64,000 nt of DNA from Ostrinia nubilalis (GCF_963855985.1 NC_087098.1:13846501-13910500), one strand, 5' to 3'; shown: positions 10,760 through 22,228, counted from the first letter of the stretch. Made by a program: numbers and translations. The notes: generated from the letters alone by a model not told the origin.

Positions 10760-11320
10760 AGTCATTTTACGAGTAATTTAATTCACATCCTCCAACAATA
10801 AATCCTTTGCGTGATAAAAATGTGCGTTGAGAAATACAAAAATTACATTAATGACTTTGACAGCACTAAGTTTTTTCGTTCACCTACTTTAAGTTTTCTA
10901 TTTAACTCGTCTTCACTAAACGAAGAAGGCTTGAACATGGCTTGAACAATGGCTTAGACGATATTTTCACAAAAAAAAACTAAAAATCTTGATAAAGAAA
11001 ATAACATCCATTTAGCTAATAGGTGTAAGCATTTTTAAATCGAGGGTGGCCACCAGGATGGTATTGGTAGAAGAAGATAGTATTAGTAGTTGATTCATGA
11101 TGAGCTGTGTGTGATACCTACCAACAAAAATCGTGGGAACAGGAATACATCGTCCGATGGCAGACCCAAAACTACACACGGATGTTTAATCAAAAAGTAT
11201 GGGTAAATAGCAGTAGGTGATAGGTAACAGTCACACGTTACATTTTATCAGCCAATGATTCGCTGATCTGACATCCCACCAAGGTAAATGTTTTTGGAGT
11301 GAACTCCTTCATGCACATGC
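10760..11320. other. 5' flank of the four-exon gene, no gene seen
   Basis: This is AT-rich sequence upstream of the exon 1 start. No clear core promoter element could be picked with confidence and no ORF of interest is present. Confidence 0.4.
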
Positions 11321-11324
11321 ATCG

Positions 11325-11700
11325 TCTTCGTTTCAGCCAAATAACGTCCACTGCTGGACAAAGCCCTCAAGGATTTCTATAACAATCGGTCCTGCGCTGC
11401 CCGCAGCCAGGCTCTTCCCGCGACCTTCACTAAATCGTCGATCCACTTAGTGGAGGGCCTGCTCACGCTACGTCTTCCAGCACGCGGTCGCCACTCGAGA
11501 ACTATTCTGCCCCAATGGCCATCGTCTCTGCGAGCTATGTGCCCCGCCCACTGCCACTTGATTTTAGCATTTCTGCGAGCTATGTCAGTCACTTTGGTTC
11601 TCCTGCGGATCTCCTTATTTCTCATTCGATCACGCAGGGAAACTCCGAGCATAGCCCGCTCCATCGCCCGCACATGCATATGGCTTGCCAATTTTATGTA
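11325..11700 (-). pseudogene. RTE-type retrotransposon 3' fragment
   Basis: On the minus strand it encodes RAMERAMLGVSLRDRMRNKE, then RRRTKVTDIAR, KIKWQWAGHIARR and STKWIDDLVKVAGRAW. This is the conserved C-terminal block of RTE-like polyproteins in Lepidoptera. It is better preserved than the 258-735 copy but still only the 3' end, finishing at the TGGACGTTATTTGGCTGAAA-type tail. Confidence 0.8.
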
Positions 11701-12302
11701 GACCAATGATATTATAGAACTATAGATATGTTACGTTCATAGAAATTACGATTTTAATCCGTGCCGAGCTATTCCAAATTGCACACATTGACAAATGTAA
11801 CTGATAAGTGAAACAAAAGATACGAAATAGCACGCAAATGAAAGAGATAGCTATAGTTTTAACGATTCTGCACTAACTAATCTATGTCCGCAGCGCACGC
11901 ATCCTTATCGCTCTAACGTCAAAACAAGATCGCTTTCTCTTTCATAACTTGAACATGGCGCATGGCGTCTTGATTGTTTGCATAAATAATTGAAAATATA
12001 AATACTAAATAATTTGGGTGTGTAATGTATGATATAACTACATATCATATAATACTTAGAGGATATAACATCAAATTATATAAAATCATTTAATATAATA
12101 ATTATTTACTATAATAAACGAATAATATAATTTTAAAACGAATAATTTTAAGACAAATAACTATTAACTGATATAAAATGGTTTGATATAATGAATATTT
12201 TCTATAAAACTTACAATGTATAAAATTTAAAACAAATAACATTCAAATCATATAAAAATAAAGTGTCGAACAATCAAATGAGATAAAATTCTTTTCCTAT
12301 AA

Positions 12303-12518
<216 letters not shown>

Positions 12519-12548
12519 TAAAGTTCAATTGTTATAATAAGCATTGCA

Positions 12549-12776
12549 TGCAGCAAGCAAGCAAGCAAACAAGCAAGCTAGCAAACGAGCAAGCAAGCAA
12601 GCGAGCAAGCAAGCTAGCATGCAGGCAAGCAAGCAGGCAAGCAAGCTAGCAAGCAAGCAAGCTAGCAAGCAGGCAAGCAAGCAGGCAAGCAAGCGAGCAG
12701 GCAAGCAAGCAAGCAAGAAAGCAAGCAGGCAAGCAAGCAAGCATGCAGGCAAGCAAGCAAGCAGGCATGCAGCATG
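12549..12776 (+). repeat. (GCAA/GCAG)n microsatellite
   Basis: About 230 bases of imperfect GCAA tetranucleotide repeats with GCAG, GCTA and GCAT variants. All frames stay open because of the repeat, giving Ala/Ser/Lys/Gln or Cys/Leu/Ala repeat peptides that are artefacts. Confidence 0.95.
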
Positions 12777-13451
12777 CAAATTTGACTAAAAACTTGAGAC
12801 TTCTGTCACGGCTCCGGCACTGCGGGGCTCTGGCGGTCCCTCGCGTGCTAATCGTCGCAGATGGCTTTCGCTCGACACCGCGTCTTCGGCTTGCTGGCCG
12901 GCTTCGCCGGCCAGCCTCAGCCGCGGCGCCTCGCTTCCAGCCACCTGCTCCTCAGCCCGCGGGCCGCCTCGCCCCTCCGTGCCTACGCGCTTCTAAATTA
13001 CACTCTAGGGGTAGGGCAGACAAGACTACGTGGAGTCAGTTTTACGGCGATTCGTTTTTGTCACTAAAGTCATTTATAAGTCAAGCTAAAGAAGAACATA
13101 CTAAAAGTTATATCTATCAGAAATAATATCAATTAAAGAGTATACCAAATAGTCGTTATAACAAATAATATTTATTTTATGTAATGGTTATATGAAATAT
13201 TATTTATATTAAACAAAATTACATCAAATGAGTCTTAGATTAAGTAAGGTTTATATCAAATGTCTTTATGCGTTTTGATTGGTATCTGAAATGACATTAT
13301 TAGAAATGATTTATTATATGAAGTAAACATTATATGTTAAAAAATTATATCAAGTGTTATTATAACATACGTTTATTATACAATATGAACGTTATTGAAA
13401 TGAATTTATATCAAATAAACTTATATAAACTGTCACGCACCCAAATAATTT

Positions 13452-14905
13452 TGCATAATCACATGTGGTAAGAGATCCCTTGTATTTTGTTTACTTTAGA
13501 GTCATAATTGGTACACTTTCGAAACACACACGATGGCATTTTTTATTTATTTTGGTAAGAACACAGGAACTTACGGTGTGGTACACGCGATTGCGCACGA
13601 CGCAGGCCACACGAAGACTAAACACAAGACGTCCCAATTGGGACGTATTTGAGTATTCACAGCGCGAGCGCTTATAACATATCTGCTTTTGTTTTTATAT
13701 AATATCATTGATGTAGACTTTATGTATTGGTTATGCAGGTAATTCCCCGTCACTGTAGGTAGGTACAATATCAATAATAACTTACTATCAAAGAAGAAGA
13801 TAATGGTTTTTATCGCCTTTGATACCTAACCATAGCCAGTGCATTGTATGATAAAACAACTTACCTAAGTAGGTACATAGTTCTTAAGTTGTTTTATACC
13901 TATTCGTTTCAATACAATAATATTATTACCTACTTGTTAATAAAAAATGTAATAAGTATTTTTTATGTTTTATTACATAAGAAACCTATAGATTTTAATT
14001 TTTAAGCATAACTGAAATTAACTTTAAATAAAAAAAAAACGGGTAATTTACGCCCATATTCACAAACATTACTATGAGGTCTCACAATGCGCATGGAAGC
14101 ACAGGGTGACACACGAACCAATCACAGAGCGTTACTCAACGCTGTGTGTTCGATTTTCTGCTTCACTTAAGCAAGCATCGTTTCTGAATACCTACAGGCG
14201 AGTTCAGTGTGTTAGGGTGCGTTCCCATCCCACGGGAATTCCATTTGCGGGATCCAGTAATGCAGGGTCCCGCACTGTGTAAACAACATACACTTATTAT
14301 AAGTGTCTGAAATTCGAATAACAAATTCGGATGGATCGGTTTTTTGCGGGACACTGCAAACGGGATGTTCGTGTGAACGTTAATATGTACCTATACCTAC
14401 TGCTAAACGGGATCCTGCAAAAAACAGTTCGGAACAAGCCCTACTTTTGCGCGATTTCTTTAAAAAACTGGGCAGTATTTTTGTGCATATGTGATATGCA
14501 AACTATTTATCTGTCTGTGGAGGAACACTATAATGTGGTCGCGATCCTCATCAGTGAGGGACCGAGGAACAAAGATTAAGAAACTATTTATGTATGATAC
14601 CTATCTGTTTAAGTGTTCTTTGAATCAATTTATTTGTTATTCTTTATCACATCAAACGATATAATATTATTATAAACAATTTAGCAGGCAAGTACTTTCC
14701 AAGTCTTATCATTGTTACTGTAAAAGCTTAAAACTGGACATTGGAAACTGATAGGTTACCTTGTTTATGCTAAACAAAGCAGGTAGCTATTTGACTGCAC
14801 CTGATGTTAATGCAGTCTAGGATGGTACCTACATACCTACCCTGTAAGTGGCTATTCACTCTAGCCTTAAAGAGGGCCGGATTATAGTCGGGAAAGGCAG
14901 TGAAT
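13452..14905. other. Intergenic stretch, no gene seen
   Basis: AT-rich DNA with a short perfect palindrome ACGTCCCAATTGGGACGT near 13630. Small ORFs here have no recognisable product. Confidence 0.5.
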
Positions 14906-14910
14906 GCCAG

Positions 14911-15026
14911 TCCCTAGATGGTCGTATTATAAAAAGAGTTAGCGAAGCGCTTAGTGCGAGCTGGTGGATTGTCGACAATGCAAAGATGGTACGCTAACTT
15001 GCGTCTGGTTCCCCGGTGATGGAAGA
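14911..15026. repeat. Dispersed repeat, copy 2
   Basis: Matches 10131-10255, with CGCTTAGTGCGAGCTGGTGG, GTCGACAATG and GCGTCTGGTTCCCC in the same order. Confidence 0.6.
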
Positions 15027-15115
15027 TAGGTCCCTACTTACCTACATCCTCATTCCTCAATCAATATTCCTTGTTTTCCGCCAATCCACTACGTCAACCT
15101 CCTGGTGATGAGTCT

Positions 15116-15229
15116 TATGCCCGTTTTCACCATCAATCCCTAATAAGTGACCCCTATGGTAACACAACATGAATTTTGTTTTCAATTTGGCCACATAAAA
15201 ATTAGGGATTGATAGTGAAAACGGGTTCT
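15116..15229. repeat. MITE-like foldback (family of 56985-57118)
   Basis: The left arm has CCGTTTTCACCATCAATCCC and the right arm ATTAGGGATTGATAGTGAAA. A second member with the same arms and the shared motif GTGACCCCTATGGTAACACA lies at 56985-57118. Confidence 0.7.
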
Positions 15230-15506
15230 TGGACAGGCTACTAATTTTACTGCACAAAAAATATTCTGTAATTTTAAGTAATCATTCTGTTGGCCATTTA
15301 TTGTGTCCAGTTAACGGATTGGCGTATTGACTGTGACATAAATAAACCGCGATAAGATAAACATATTATGAATACAGTATTTTGTGGTATTACTTACATT
15401 TGTGCGCATCGGTTCGTACGTAACAGTCGCTGGATTAAAGAACTGTCTGATATCATCTTCAATACAATGTGGTTACGGAATTCATGAAATTTCTTTCATT
15501 GCAAAT

Positions 15507-16148
15507 GTAAGTTTTACACTAACGTATTTTTATGTAGCCTCCAAATAAAGTGCACTTACCTTCTAAATACTTAATTCATTAATTGAAGCGTAATAAGGGT
15601 GTTATGTGTGAACGAACTGTTTATGTAAGATTTTTACTATCGAGGCGTTTTGAAGCGTCTCAATGTGAAAGACAGTGAGTGAAAATGAAACTGAAAATAG
15701 CATTGTAAGTACATAAAGCTGCGAAAAAAGTCGATCTATTGCAAAAATAAGCACTTATGTGACAAAGGTTGAATTCCCAACAGAGGTATAGGGATTTAAT
15801 TCAAATGGAATCATTTTTAATTAATTTACTCAGTAATTATGGAAAACTGAAGGGAAATTGTGGATTAAATGGTAATGGTTGAAAAAAAATATAGGTACTT
15901 CACATAAATTAATCTCCGAATGTCAGCAAATCACATCAGAACGCGGCATCGTCTACATATTTTGGTTATTATTTTGTGTTTGTAAAATTTAGTTGGACGT
16001 GTTGTTTGAAATTAAATTACTGAGACATCAAAATTAACCCATAATACCTAATACATTAGATTAATAATAACTTTTACTGTAAAATTATTACTTTAGACAT
16101 GGATAAGATTTGAATTTGCATTTCATTAATTAAACTATTTTGTTTTAG
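15507..16148 (+). promoter_or_regulatory. Putative leader intron and regulatory region of the NACHT gene
   Basis: Two consensus donors lie upstream of the ORF (CAAAT/GTAAGT at 15507 and CATT/GTAAGT at 15705), and TTTTGTTTTAG at 16138-16148 is a good acceptor 32 bases before the ATG. The coding region is intronless, but a spliced 5' leader is plausible. The motif GTGAAAATGAAACT at 15679-15692 matches the vertebrate ISRE consensus GNGAAANNGAAACT exactly. Whether anything in a moth binds it is unknown. Confidence 0.35.
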
Positions 16149-16180
16149 AAAACTGACAAAAAATTTGAACAATAACGATA

Positions 16181-19100
16181 ATGGATCAAATCACGGAAAA
16201 TCTTTTTACATCGTTGCGCTCAAAGAAAGGCGAGGACGAAAAATATCAAGAGGTGCTCGGATATTTAGACAGCGGAGCCAATCCTAATGCCGCTGATCCT
16301 AAAAGGAAGGATAACAGACCCTTGCACATAGCTGTGCAAAATAGTGATTCAAAAATCGTTGAACTCTTACTTGACAGGGGAGCTGACGTGACTTTGAAAA
16401 ATGGTCTCGACAAAAATCCATATGAGTTAGCCAAAGAATTACCTGAAGTCGATGAAGAAGTAGTAGCCTTACTACAAACAAAATTCGGGCAATTAAACAT
16501 CGTCTCGAATGAGGTTTCAAGAAAAATACAAGGCAAAAATCTTACCCACAGTAAAAAACAACTAGGTTTCGACAAAAGAGAGGGCACTGCTAGTGGTATC
16601 GACGGTCAGTTTTACGAATCAAAAATATTAAGTCTTATATTATTTCGATGCCTTACTGATGCGACAATCGAGTACTTTTATTTGGGTACGAATGTTAATA
16701 ATGTAGGAGCACTGGATGACGTCTGCTTGAGATATAAAATATATGGAGAGTCAAAGGACAGAATGCTCTTCATGCAAGCTAAACATAGACAACAAGACGG
16801 CATAGCAAAAAAAGTAATAACTTTAGACGATTTAAAAAACTCCAATGATTATAAGCTTATTAAATATTTTGAGAGTTATGAACAAATCAAAAACAAATTC
16901 AAAAGTAACAAAGATGACATCATGTTCAAAGGCTCCTACGAGGACGTAGATTGTGATTTTGTACTATTCACGCCTTCTGACAATATTATTGAAAGAAAAC
17001 ATAAAGCAGAAAACTCTATTTTGCGGGGCCACCGATTCGAAAAACTTTTTTGCTCTCGTAAAAATATAACATTTAGCAACACAAACGAAAATTTTCAAAT
17101 AAGCGATGTAGCATTACTTCAAAATTTAATTATATTTAAGCACGTTGAAGCTTTAGGTGAATTATTAAAGGCTTTTATCTTGACTGACAATGAGAAAACA
17201 TATTCTACTATGTTGAAAAAGGACAATATTGTACAAAAGTACCATGCCCTTTTGACACAAAAAGTAATCCATGTAGGTGCTATTGAACAAAAAATACTTG
17301 AAGAAAAAAAACCTAACTTAACAAATTTTGGTGAAGGAACTTCATCACAGTCTTCAATTCAGGAAAGTAAGGTTTCAGGAAAAGAAATTGAAAATGCAAA
17401 TCTAGTGGAAAAGTATCGAAAAGGAACTTTCCATAGCAGCTTCTTTGACGATGAAGATGGCTGTATGCGTTTATTGAGGGAAAAATTTTTTGAAAATAAT
17501 AACCCATCCCAAAAAGGTGAAGAAAAAAAACGAAAAGATAAAACTAATAAAAAAAGTTATGAAACTGAAATTGAGGAATTTAAATTGCAAAAAAAATCTT
17601 TCAAACTTCCTGTATCGTTCGGGAAGCTCGATCTGACACTCAAGAAAGGTAAGGAAAAAACCAGAATAGAATATTTAGTACAGACAATTATTATGTTGGC
17701 AAATATTGCCAAATATGAAAAAAAGAATGTAATCAGAATTGATAAAAATATTTTCTGTAAAAACAAAGAAGAAGAAAAACATGTTAATAAAGGATTTATT
17801 GATAACGAAGGTGGAATTGCAGGTTTAGTTGGTAATTTGCTGACTTTTGACAGTGAGACAGAAACTTATCAATTTCGCGATGTAGAAAAAGAAAATAAAA
17901 CACATGAATTGGAAGCAAATAGCAAACTTTTTTTAGAAGAACTAAATAAGCAATGTATAGAGCAATGTGAAGAGAAATGTAAAGATCAATGTAGAGAGCA
18001 ATGTGAACATAAATTAGATATATATCAATTTAGATTTGACATTGCCATAGACGACTTTCCAAAACTTGCTTTTTATTGTACCGAAGATGAAAAACTTAAT
18101 GCAAATGATTTTTTAAATAAATATTGGGTTTTAAGTAATCAATGCTCACAGAGTGAAATAGAAGATATTTTAAAAATGGAAATTGAGTCTCAATTGCGCC
18201 AAGAAAACAAAAATCGATTACTCCGAATACAATCACATGCAATTTTCTTAAAATTTCATGACCAAGTTCAAAAATGGTGGATGAAAAATAAAAAAGCTAA
18301 TTATAAAACCAAGATGTGTCAATACTATGAAAAAGCTAAAAAAGAAATAGTCGATAGCCCTATATTGTCTGTTTTAAATTTTATTATGTTAAACAGTATC
18401 AAAAAGAATCTCTTCAAATTTAAAAGCGATATTATTGATACATTAGGGTTACAAATATTTATGAATGATCCAAACACAAACGTGTTTAACATCACTGCAT
18501 CTGAAGGTTTTCTAACCATTATCAAATTAGCTCAGTTTTTCGAAAACCACGGAAACACTGCGTTTTTGGACTTTGAATATATTCTGGAAAATAAGTACTT
18601 TGAAGATATGAAATCGGAACTACAAACAACTGAGCTCGACACTTTCATATTCCTTCAAAAAAATCAGCAGAACACCCAAAACCTCTGCCAAGTTATTGAT
18701 ATTGTCAAGGAAAATAAGAAAAAGAAATGTTTTCTAGTGACTGAGAAAAAGATTGTTGATATCGTCAAATCTCAATGCAATGTCGAATGCCTTTGGCAAG
18801 ACGACAATATTTGCGACCTAAATTCTGTTTGTGATAGTGATGATGTGTCCAAAAATTGGACTCTTATTTTTCAAGAAGAAGAAGTCAAATTTAATAGAGT
18901 TATAGAAGAAGAATCAAAGAGATTAATTAATTCTCACATACTTTTAAAGCTTATAAAAGGAGAAAAAATTGAAATAGGTAATCCCTTAACAAATATAAGA
19001 TACAACGAGGTTAAACAATATTGCATTCCTCGTAATTTAGATCGCGGTGAAGAATTTATGATTAAATCTTTTAAAGATATCAACGAAAATGTGGTACTCA

Positions 19101-21295
19101 TCGTGGCAGAGCCTGGTATGGGTAAATCGGTATTGATGAACCAACTCGCTATTCAGACAAAAGAAATAGAACATGAATTTTCTGATCTCAGTTCGTGGAT
19201 ACTATATGTAAATTTAAATGACTACTCGTCTGAATTTTCAAAGTGGCCTAACGATAACATATCGAAAGAAGAAGCAATAAGATTTATTTGTAAGACTGCT
19301 ATAAATAAACTTTGCACAAACAATGGAACACAGAATATCGACAGAAGAACAAATGAAATAAATGCGTTCAAAATCAAAGTGGATGCAGGAAATAATGTGC
19401 AAGTAGAAAGTTTCATTAAGGACCCACTAGTCTCGTTTGAGTTGCGCCTGTTCATAGATTATTTAAACAGGGGAAATCTAATAATGATATTTGATGGGTT
19501 TGATGAAATCTGTCCACAATATGAAAAGAAAGTAATATGTTTACTAAAACATCTTACAAGAACCTTTCATCTACCATATTGTGAGTTGTTACAACCATTT
19601 GATCCTATGATCAATGTTAAAAACGTTATATCTTTGCTACAAAAAACAGAACCATCAACTTCGAAGACCTGTAATTGTCCTCGAATGGGTGCAAACCAGA
19701 ACCGCATATGGGTAACTACACGATCATACAATCATATCAAAAACGTTCTAGAAACGGAGCTGGGAAGAACTGGATTTACACTTCGCCCACTTTCGAAGCA
19801 TGAACAGACCATTTATTTAATGAAATATTTTGAAATACACTTTCGAATATCGGACTTGAAAAAAGAAGAAATAGACAACCTGAACATCTTTTTCGATTAT
19901 ATGCTTAATAGACTATCTGATGAAAGCCGACACATAACAATGGTAAGTGTCCCTCTGTACACTGTTTATGTCACACTAGTGAGCTTTTTTCATAACAAAT
20001 TTTCTGCAAATCCATTAAATTGTTACTCAGATGATGAAGTGAGAGATTTGAAAAATAAATGTGCTGATGTTTACTCAGTTTTGACTAGTTATGGACCAGT
20101 TTTCGAACGACAGTCAAATGTTCGTGCACTTACTGCAGTATCAGAAAATCCACTTCACCTATACATGGCAGCGGAATATTTTTACAGCCAAATCAAATAC
20201 AATGAGAGTGAAGACCAAGGTTATGATAAATGGGATATTAACACAGAATCGTTCAATTTATTCAAGAAATTCCTTGACATCAAATTCAAAAAAATACTTT
20301 TTGAACAAAAAAACTATGTGGATCCAAGCAAGTCTGCTATCGAAGAGACTTTGGAAAATCAAAGGTTAAAATTTGTTGAAGACCATAAAAAAATGGCCCT
20401 GTGCGCAATATTTAACCGTATCGATTTGGAACGGTTACTACCTGAAAGTGTTTTAGACGATATAGACAAAATCATGATACAAATAAACACTGGGAAGGAA
20501 AAAACTGGTATCATAGTAACAGTCATCGATAAAGTTCCAAGATTTGTACATTTAGTCTTTGCAGAATATTTTGCTATCGAGTATATATGTGATTTGCTAA
20601 TTAAAAGTTCGAATTCTGAAATGGGTAGTCCTGATATAGAAGAACTATGGCGTTTTATAATGAATATAGTGCTATACAAAGCTAGTGGGGGCGTCCGTAC
20701 ATTCTTTGATCATAAACTAAGAAACGATTCTGGGTTTATGAATGTAATAAATTCAGAGCAAAATAAAAAGATAGTTTTCAAATCATTCATACAACAGGGG
20801 AAAGAAAACCAAGTAGTTCCGGAAGGTTTTAATTTTTCAATTCTCAAAACATCCCTGAATATTGCTGTTGAGGAAAATTTATTAGATATACAAAATTATA
20901 TATTTGAGTGTATTCAATGTAATTTGAATGAAGAGAATATTGATGAATTTACGGAACTCACATCCAATAGTTTACTTCTTTTCAGTGCCCTTGGATCTAA
21001 CAACGATGACCTAATACATAGATTTAAACAATGCTTAAATAATATATGGGATGATGATGATGATAAGTTTATTGACTTTGTTTTTCCGGCGTTTGTAAGG
21101 AAAATACTTCCATTCAAAATAAATCTACAAAATTTCATGTCTATATGGAGAATGGTGCAACGCATGATACCCCAACTTGCTGACGTGGACATCGATACAG
21201 CAACTGAAATTACGCCAAATATGAGAAGTGCTCTCTCAGATTACATAAAATTATTTTGGGAACTGGTTACTGATACATATAACTCTCAAAGTTAG
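16181..21295 (+). CDS. NLR-like STAND protein: ankyrin - PD-(D/E)XK nuclease - NACHT
   Basis: A single 1,704-codon ORF without introns. Seen: ankyrin repeats at about 23-100 (RPLHIAVQ, IVELLLDRGADV). Next, about 135-320, is a candidate PD-(D/E)XK nuclease like the DUF4297/Cap4 type, with E146 (GQFYE), D179/D180 (GALDDV) and Q199-A-K201. A Lys/Glu-rich linker and helical region follow (about 390-960), with a Cys ladder at 592-608. The NACHT NTPase has Walker A 976-983 (AEPGMGKS, Ala where Gly is usual), Walker B 1100-1109 (LIMIFDGFDE), a sensor at 1179-1181 (TTR) and the NACHT-tail motif FVHLVFAEYF at 1455-1464. The last 240 residues look helical, without LRR or WD repeats. Known: NACHT proteins oligomerise on ligand sensing; bacterial Avs proteins pair such nucleases with STAND modules. 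Inferred: a cytosolic immune sensor that cleaves nucleic acid. Start chosen: first ATG, CGATAATGG context. Confidence 0.9.
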   Translation: MDQITENLFTSLRSKKGEDEKYQEVLGYLDSGANPNAADPKRKDNRPLHIAVQNSDSKIVELLLDRGADVTLKNGLDKNPYELAKELPEVDEEVVALLQTKFGQLNIVSNEVSRKIQGKNLTHSKKQLGFDKREGTASGIDGQFYESKILSLILFRCLTDATIEYFYLGTNVNNVGALDDVCLRYKIYGESKDRMLFMQAKHRQQDGIAKKVITLDDLKNSNDYKLIKYFESYEQIKNKFKSNKDDIMFKGSYEDVDCDFVLFTPSDNIIERKHKAENSILRGHRFEKLFCSRKNITFSNTNENFQISDVALLQNLIIFKHVEALGELLKAFILTDNEKTYSTMLKKDNIVQKYHALLTQKVIHVGAIEQKILEEKKPNLTNFGEGTSSQSSIQESKVSGKEIENANLVEKYRKGTFHSSFFDDEDGCMRLLREKFFENNNPSQKGEEKKRKDKTNKKSYETEIEEFKLQKKSFKLPVSFGKLDLTLKKGKEKTRIEYLVQTIIMLANIAKYEKKNVIRIDKNIFCKNKEEEKHVNKGFIDNEGGIAGLVGNLLTFDSETETYQFRDVEKENKTHELEANSKLFLEELNKQCIEQCEEKCKDQCREQCEHKLDIYQFRFDIAIDDFPKLAFYCTEDEKLNANDFLNKYWVLSNQCSQSEIEDILKMEIESQLRQENKNRLLRIQSHAIFLKFHDQVQKWWMKNKKANYKTKMCQYYEKAKKEIVDSPILSVLNFIMLNSIKKNLFKFKSDIIDTLGLQIFMNDPNTNVFNITASEGFLTIIKLAQFFENHGNTAFLDFEYILENKYFEDMKSELQTTELDTFIFLQKNQQNTQNLCQVIDIVKENKKKKCFLVTEKKIVDIVKSQCNVECLWQDDNICDLNSVCDSDDVSKNWTLIFQEEEVKFNRVIEEESKRLINSHILLKLIKGEKIEIGNPLTNIRYNEVKQYCIPRNLDRGEEFMIKSFKDINENVVLIVAEPGMGKSVLMNQLAIQTKEIEHEFSDLSSWILYVNLNDYSSEFSKWPNDNISKEEAIRFICKTAINKLCTNNGTQNIDRRTNEINAFKIKVDAGNNVQVESFIKDPLVSFELRLFIDYLNRGNLIMIFDGFDEICPQYEKKVICLLKHLTRTFHLPYCELLQPFDPMINVKNVISLLQKTEPSTSKTCNCPRMGANQNRIWVTTRSYNHIKNVLETELGRTGFTLRPLSKHEQTIYLMKYFEIHFRISDLKKEEIDNLNIFFDYMLNRLSDESRHITMVSVPLYTVYVTLVSFFHNKFSANPLNCYSDDEVRDLKNKCADVYSVLTSYGPVFERQSNVRALTAVSENPLHLYMAAEYFYSQIKYNESEDQGYDKWDINTESFNLFKKFLDIKFKKILFEQKNYVDPSKSAIEETLENQRLKFVEDHKKMALCAIFNRIDLERLLPESVLDDIDKIMIQINTGKEKTGIIVTVIDKVPRFVHLVFAEYFAIEYICDLLIKSSNSEMGSPDIEELWRFIMNIVLYKASGGVRTFFDHKLRNDSGFMNVINSEQNKKIVFKSFIQQGKENQVVPEGFNFSILKTSLNIAVEENLLDIQNYIFECIQCNLNEENIDEFTELTSNSLLLFSALGSNNDDLIHRFKQCLNNIWDDDDDKFIDFVFPAFVRKILPFKINLQNFMSIWRMVQRMIPQLADVDIDTATEITPNMRSALSDYIKLFWELVTDTYNSQS

Positions 21296-21308
21296 AATTG
21301 AAAAAGTA

Positions 21309-21314
21309 AATAAA
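21309..21314 (+). promoter_or_regulatory. Poly(A) signal of the NACHT gene
   Basis: AATAAA lies 14 bases after the TAG stop, giving a very short 3' UTR if used. Other AT-rich candidates follow. Confidence 0.5.
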
Positions 21315-22228
21315 AGCTTGTAAAAAGAGAGATTTTATGCCGAAAACAAATATTATGACCAAATTAATTAATGCTTAATTATTATACAGTGGCCCCGGGC
21401 AAGTAGTGATAAAATTTCTATAGAAAATTTTATTGTGATTTTGATTGATGACTAATGAAGTATAATATTATGTAGATATAAGAATAGATGTTCTCATTTA
21501 TTTTTCCTAGACATACAAATATACTATCTCGCTGAAATGTAACTCTCCTTCGCACTCACCCACACTCCTCCCCGCGTTCGTCCCGTCGCGTCTGTACCAT
21601 CAACGTGACGTCACGGCTGCCTGGTGCGCAGTTAACTTAATTGGGTTGTAATTTTTTACCGATAATTTAAGGGTAAACTTAGTATTTGTTATTAACCCTT
21701 ATCGCTAAGTTCTCGGAATAAAACGATTAATTATTATTGTTATAATAACAAATTATTTAATAAGAACAAACTAATTATATTGATTTTAATGTTAATTATT
21801 ATACATGTATGAATGTTATATTGATTTATATCGATAATAGCCTATCTACATTATTATATTAAAAAATATTATTATGATAGTTGTTTTTTATTTATTTCTT
21901 CGAATTACCTAAGTACCTACCTACTCCAGCCGTTTTTGAATTTTCTATGAAATTACAAATAAAATATTTAAATGAAAACAAAACAATCATTTTAAGAAAG
22001 TAGGTATTTAATAATAATTCTGTAAAGAAAAATTTTACGTGGCATACCTACATTACAACCGGACTTCTTTGATGACTTCGATCTATCACATCGTATACAG
22101 GGTTAAATTTTAACTTCATACTTACTCGAAACTTTTCATTAATGTTTGCATTTTGCATAAATTCGCAGTCTTACCAATTACTAAGCATTCGCATACTTTG
22201 CAACTGCACGCTTTCTTTTATTCTTCTT
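21315..22228. other. Intergenic, no gene seen
   Basis: AT-rich. A GC-richer patch at 21540-21630 contains the CRE-like palindrome GTGACGTCAC but no ORF next to it. No RNA gene or clear element was recognised. Confidence 0.5.

Noticed and set aside
12544..12789. Ala-Ser-Lys-Gln and Cys-Leu-Ala repeat peptides on both strands
   Set aside because: Produced by the GCAA microsatellite, which is open in all frames.
12743..13126. ORF MQASKQAGMQ... continuing through the GC-rich block, also at 62320-62658
   Set aside because: Lies within a transposable element present twice in the window; no start context, splice sites or recognisable domain.
21044..21070. DDDDDK stretch near the NACHT protein C-terminus, an enterokinase-like site
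   Set aside because: A GAT trinucleotide run; enteropeptidase acts on secreted proteins and nothing suggests this protein is secreted.
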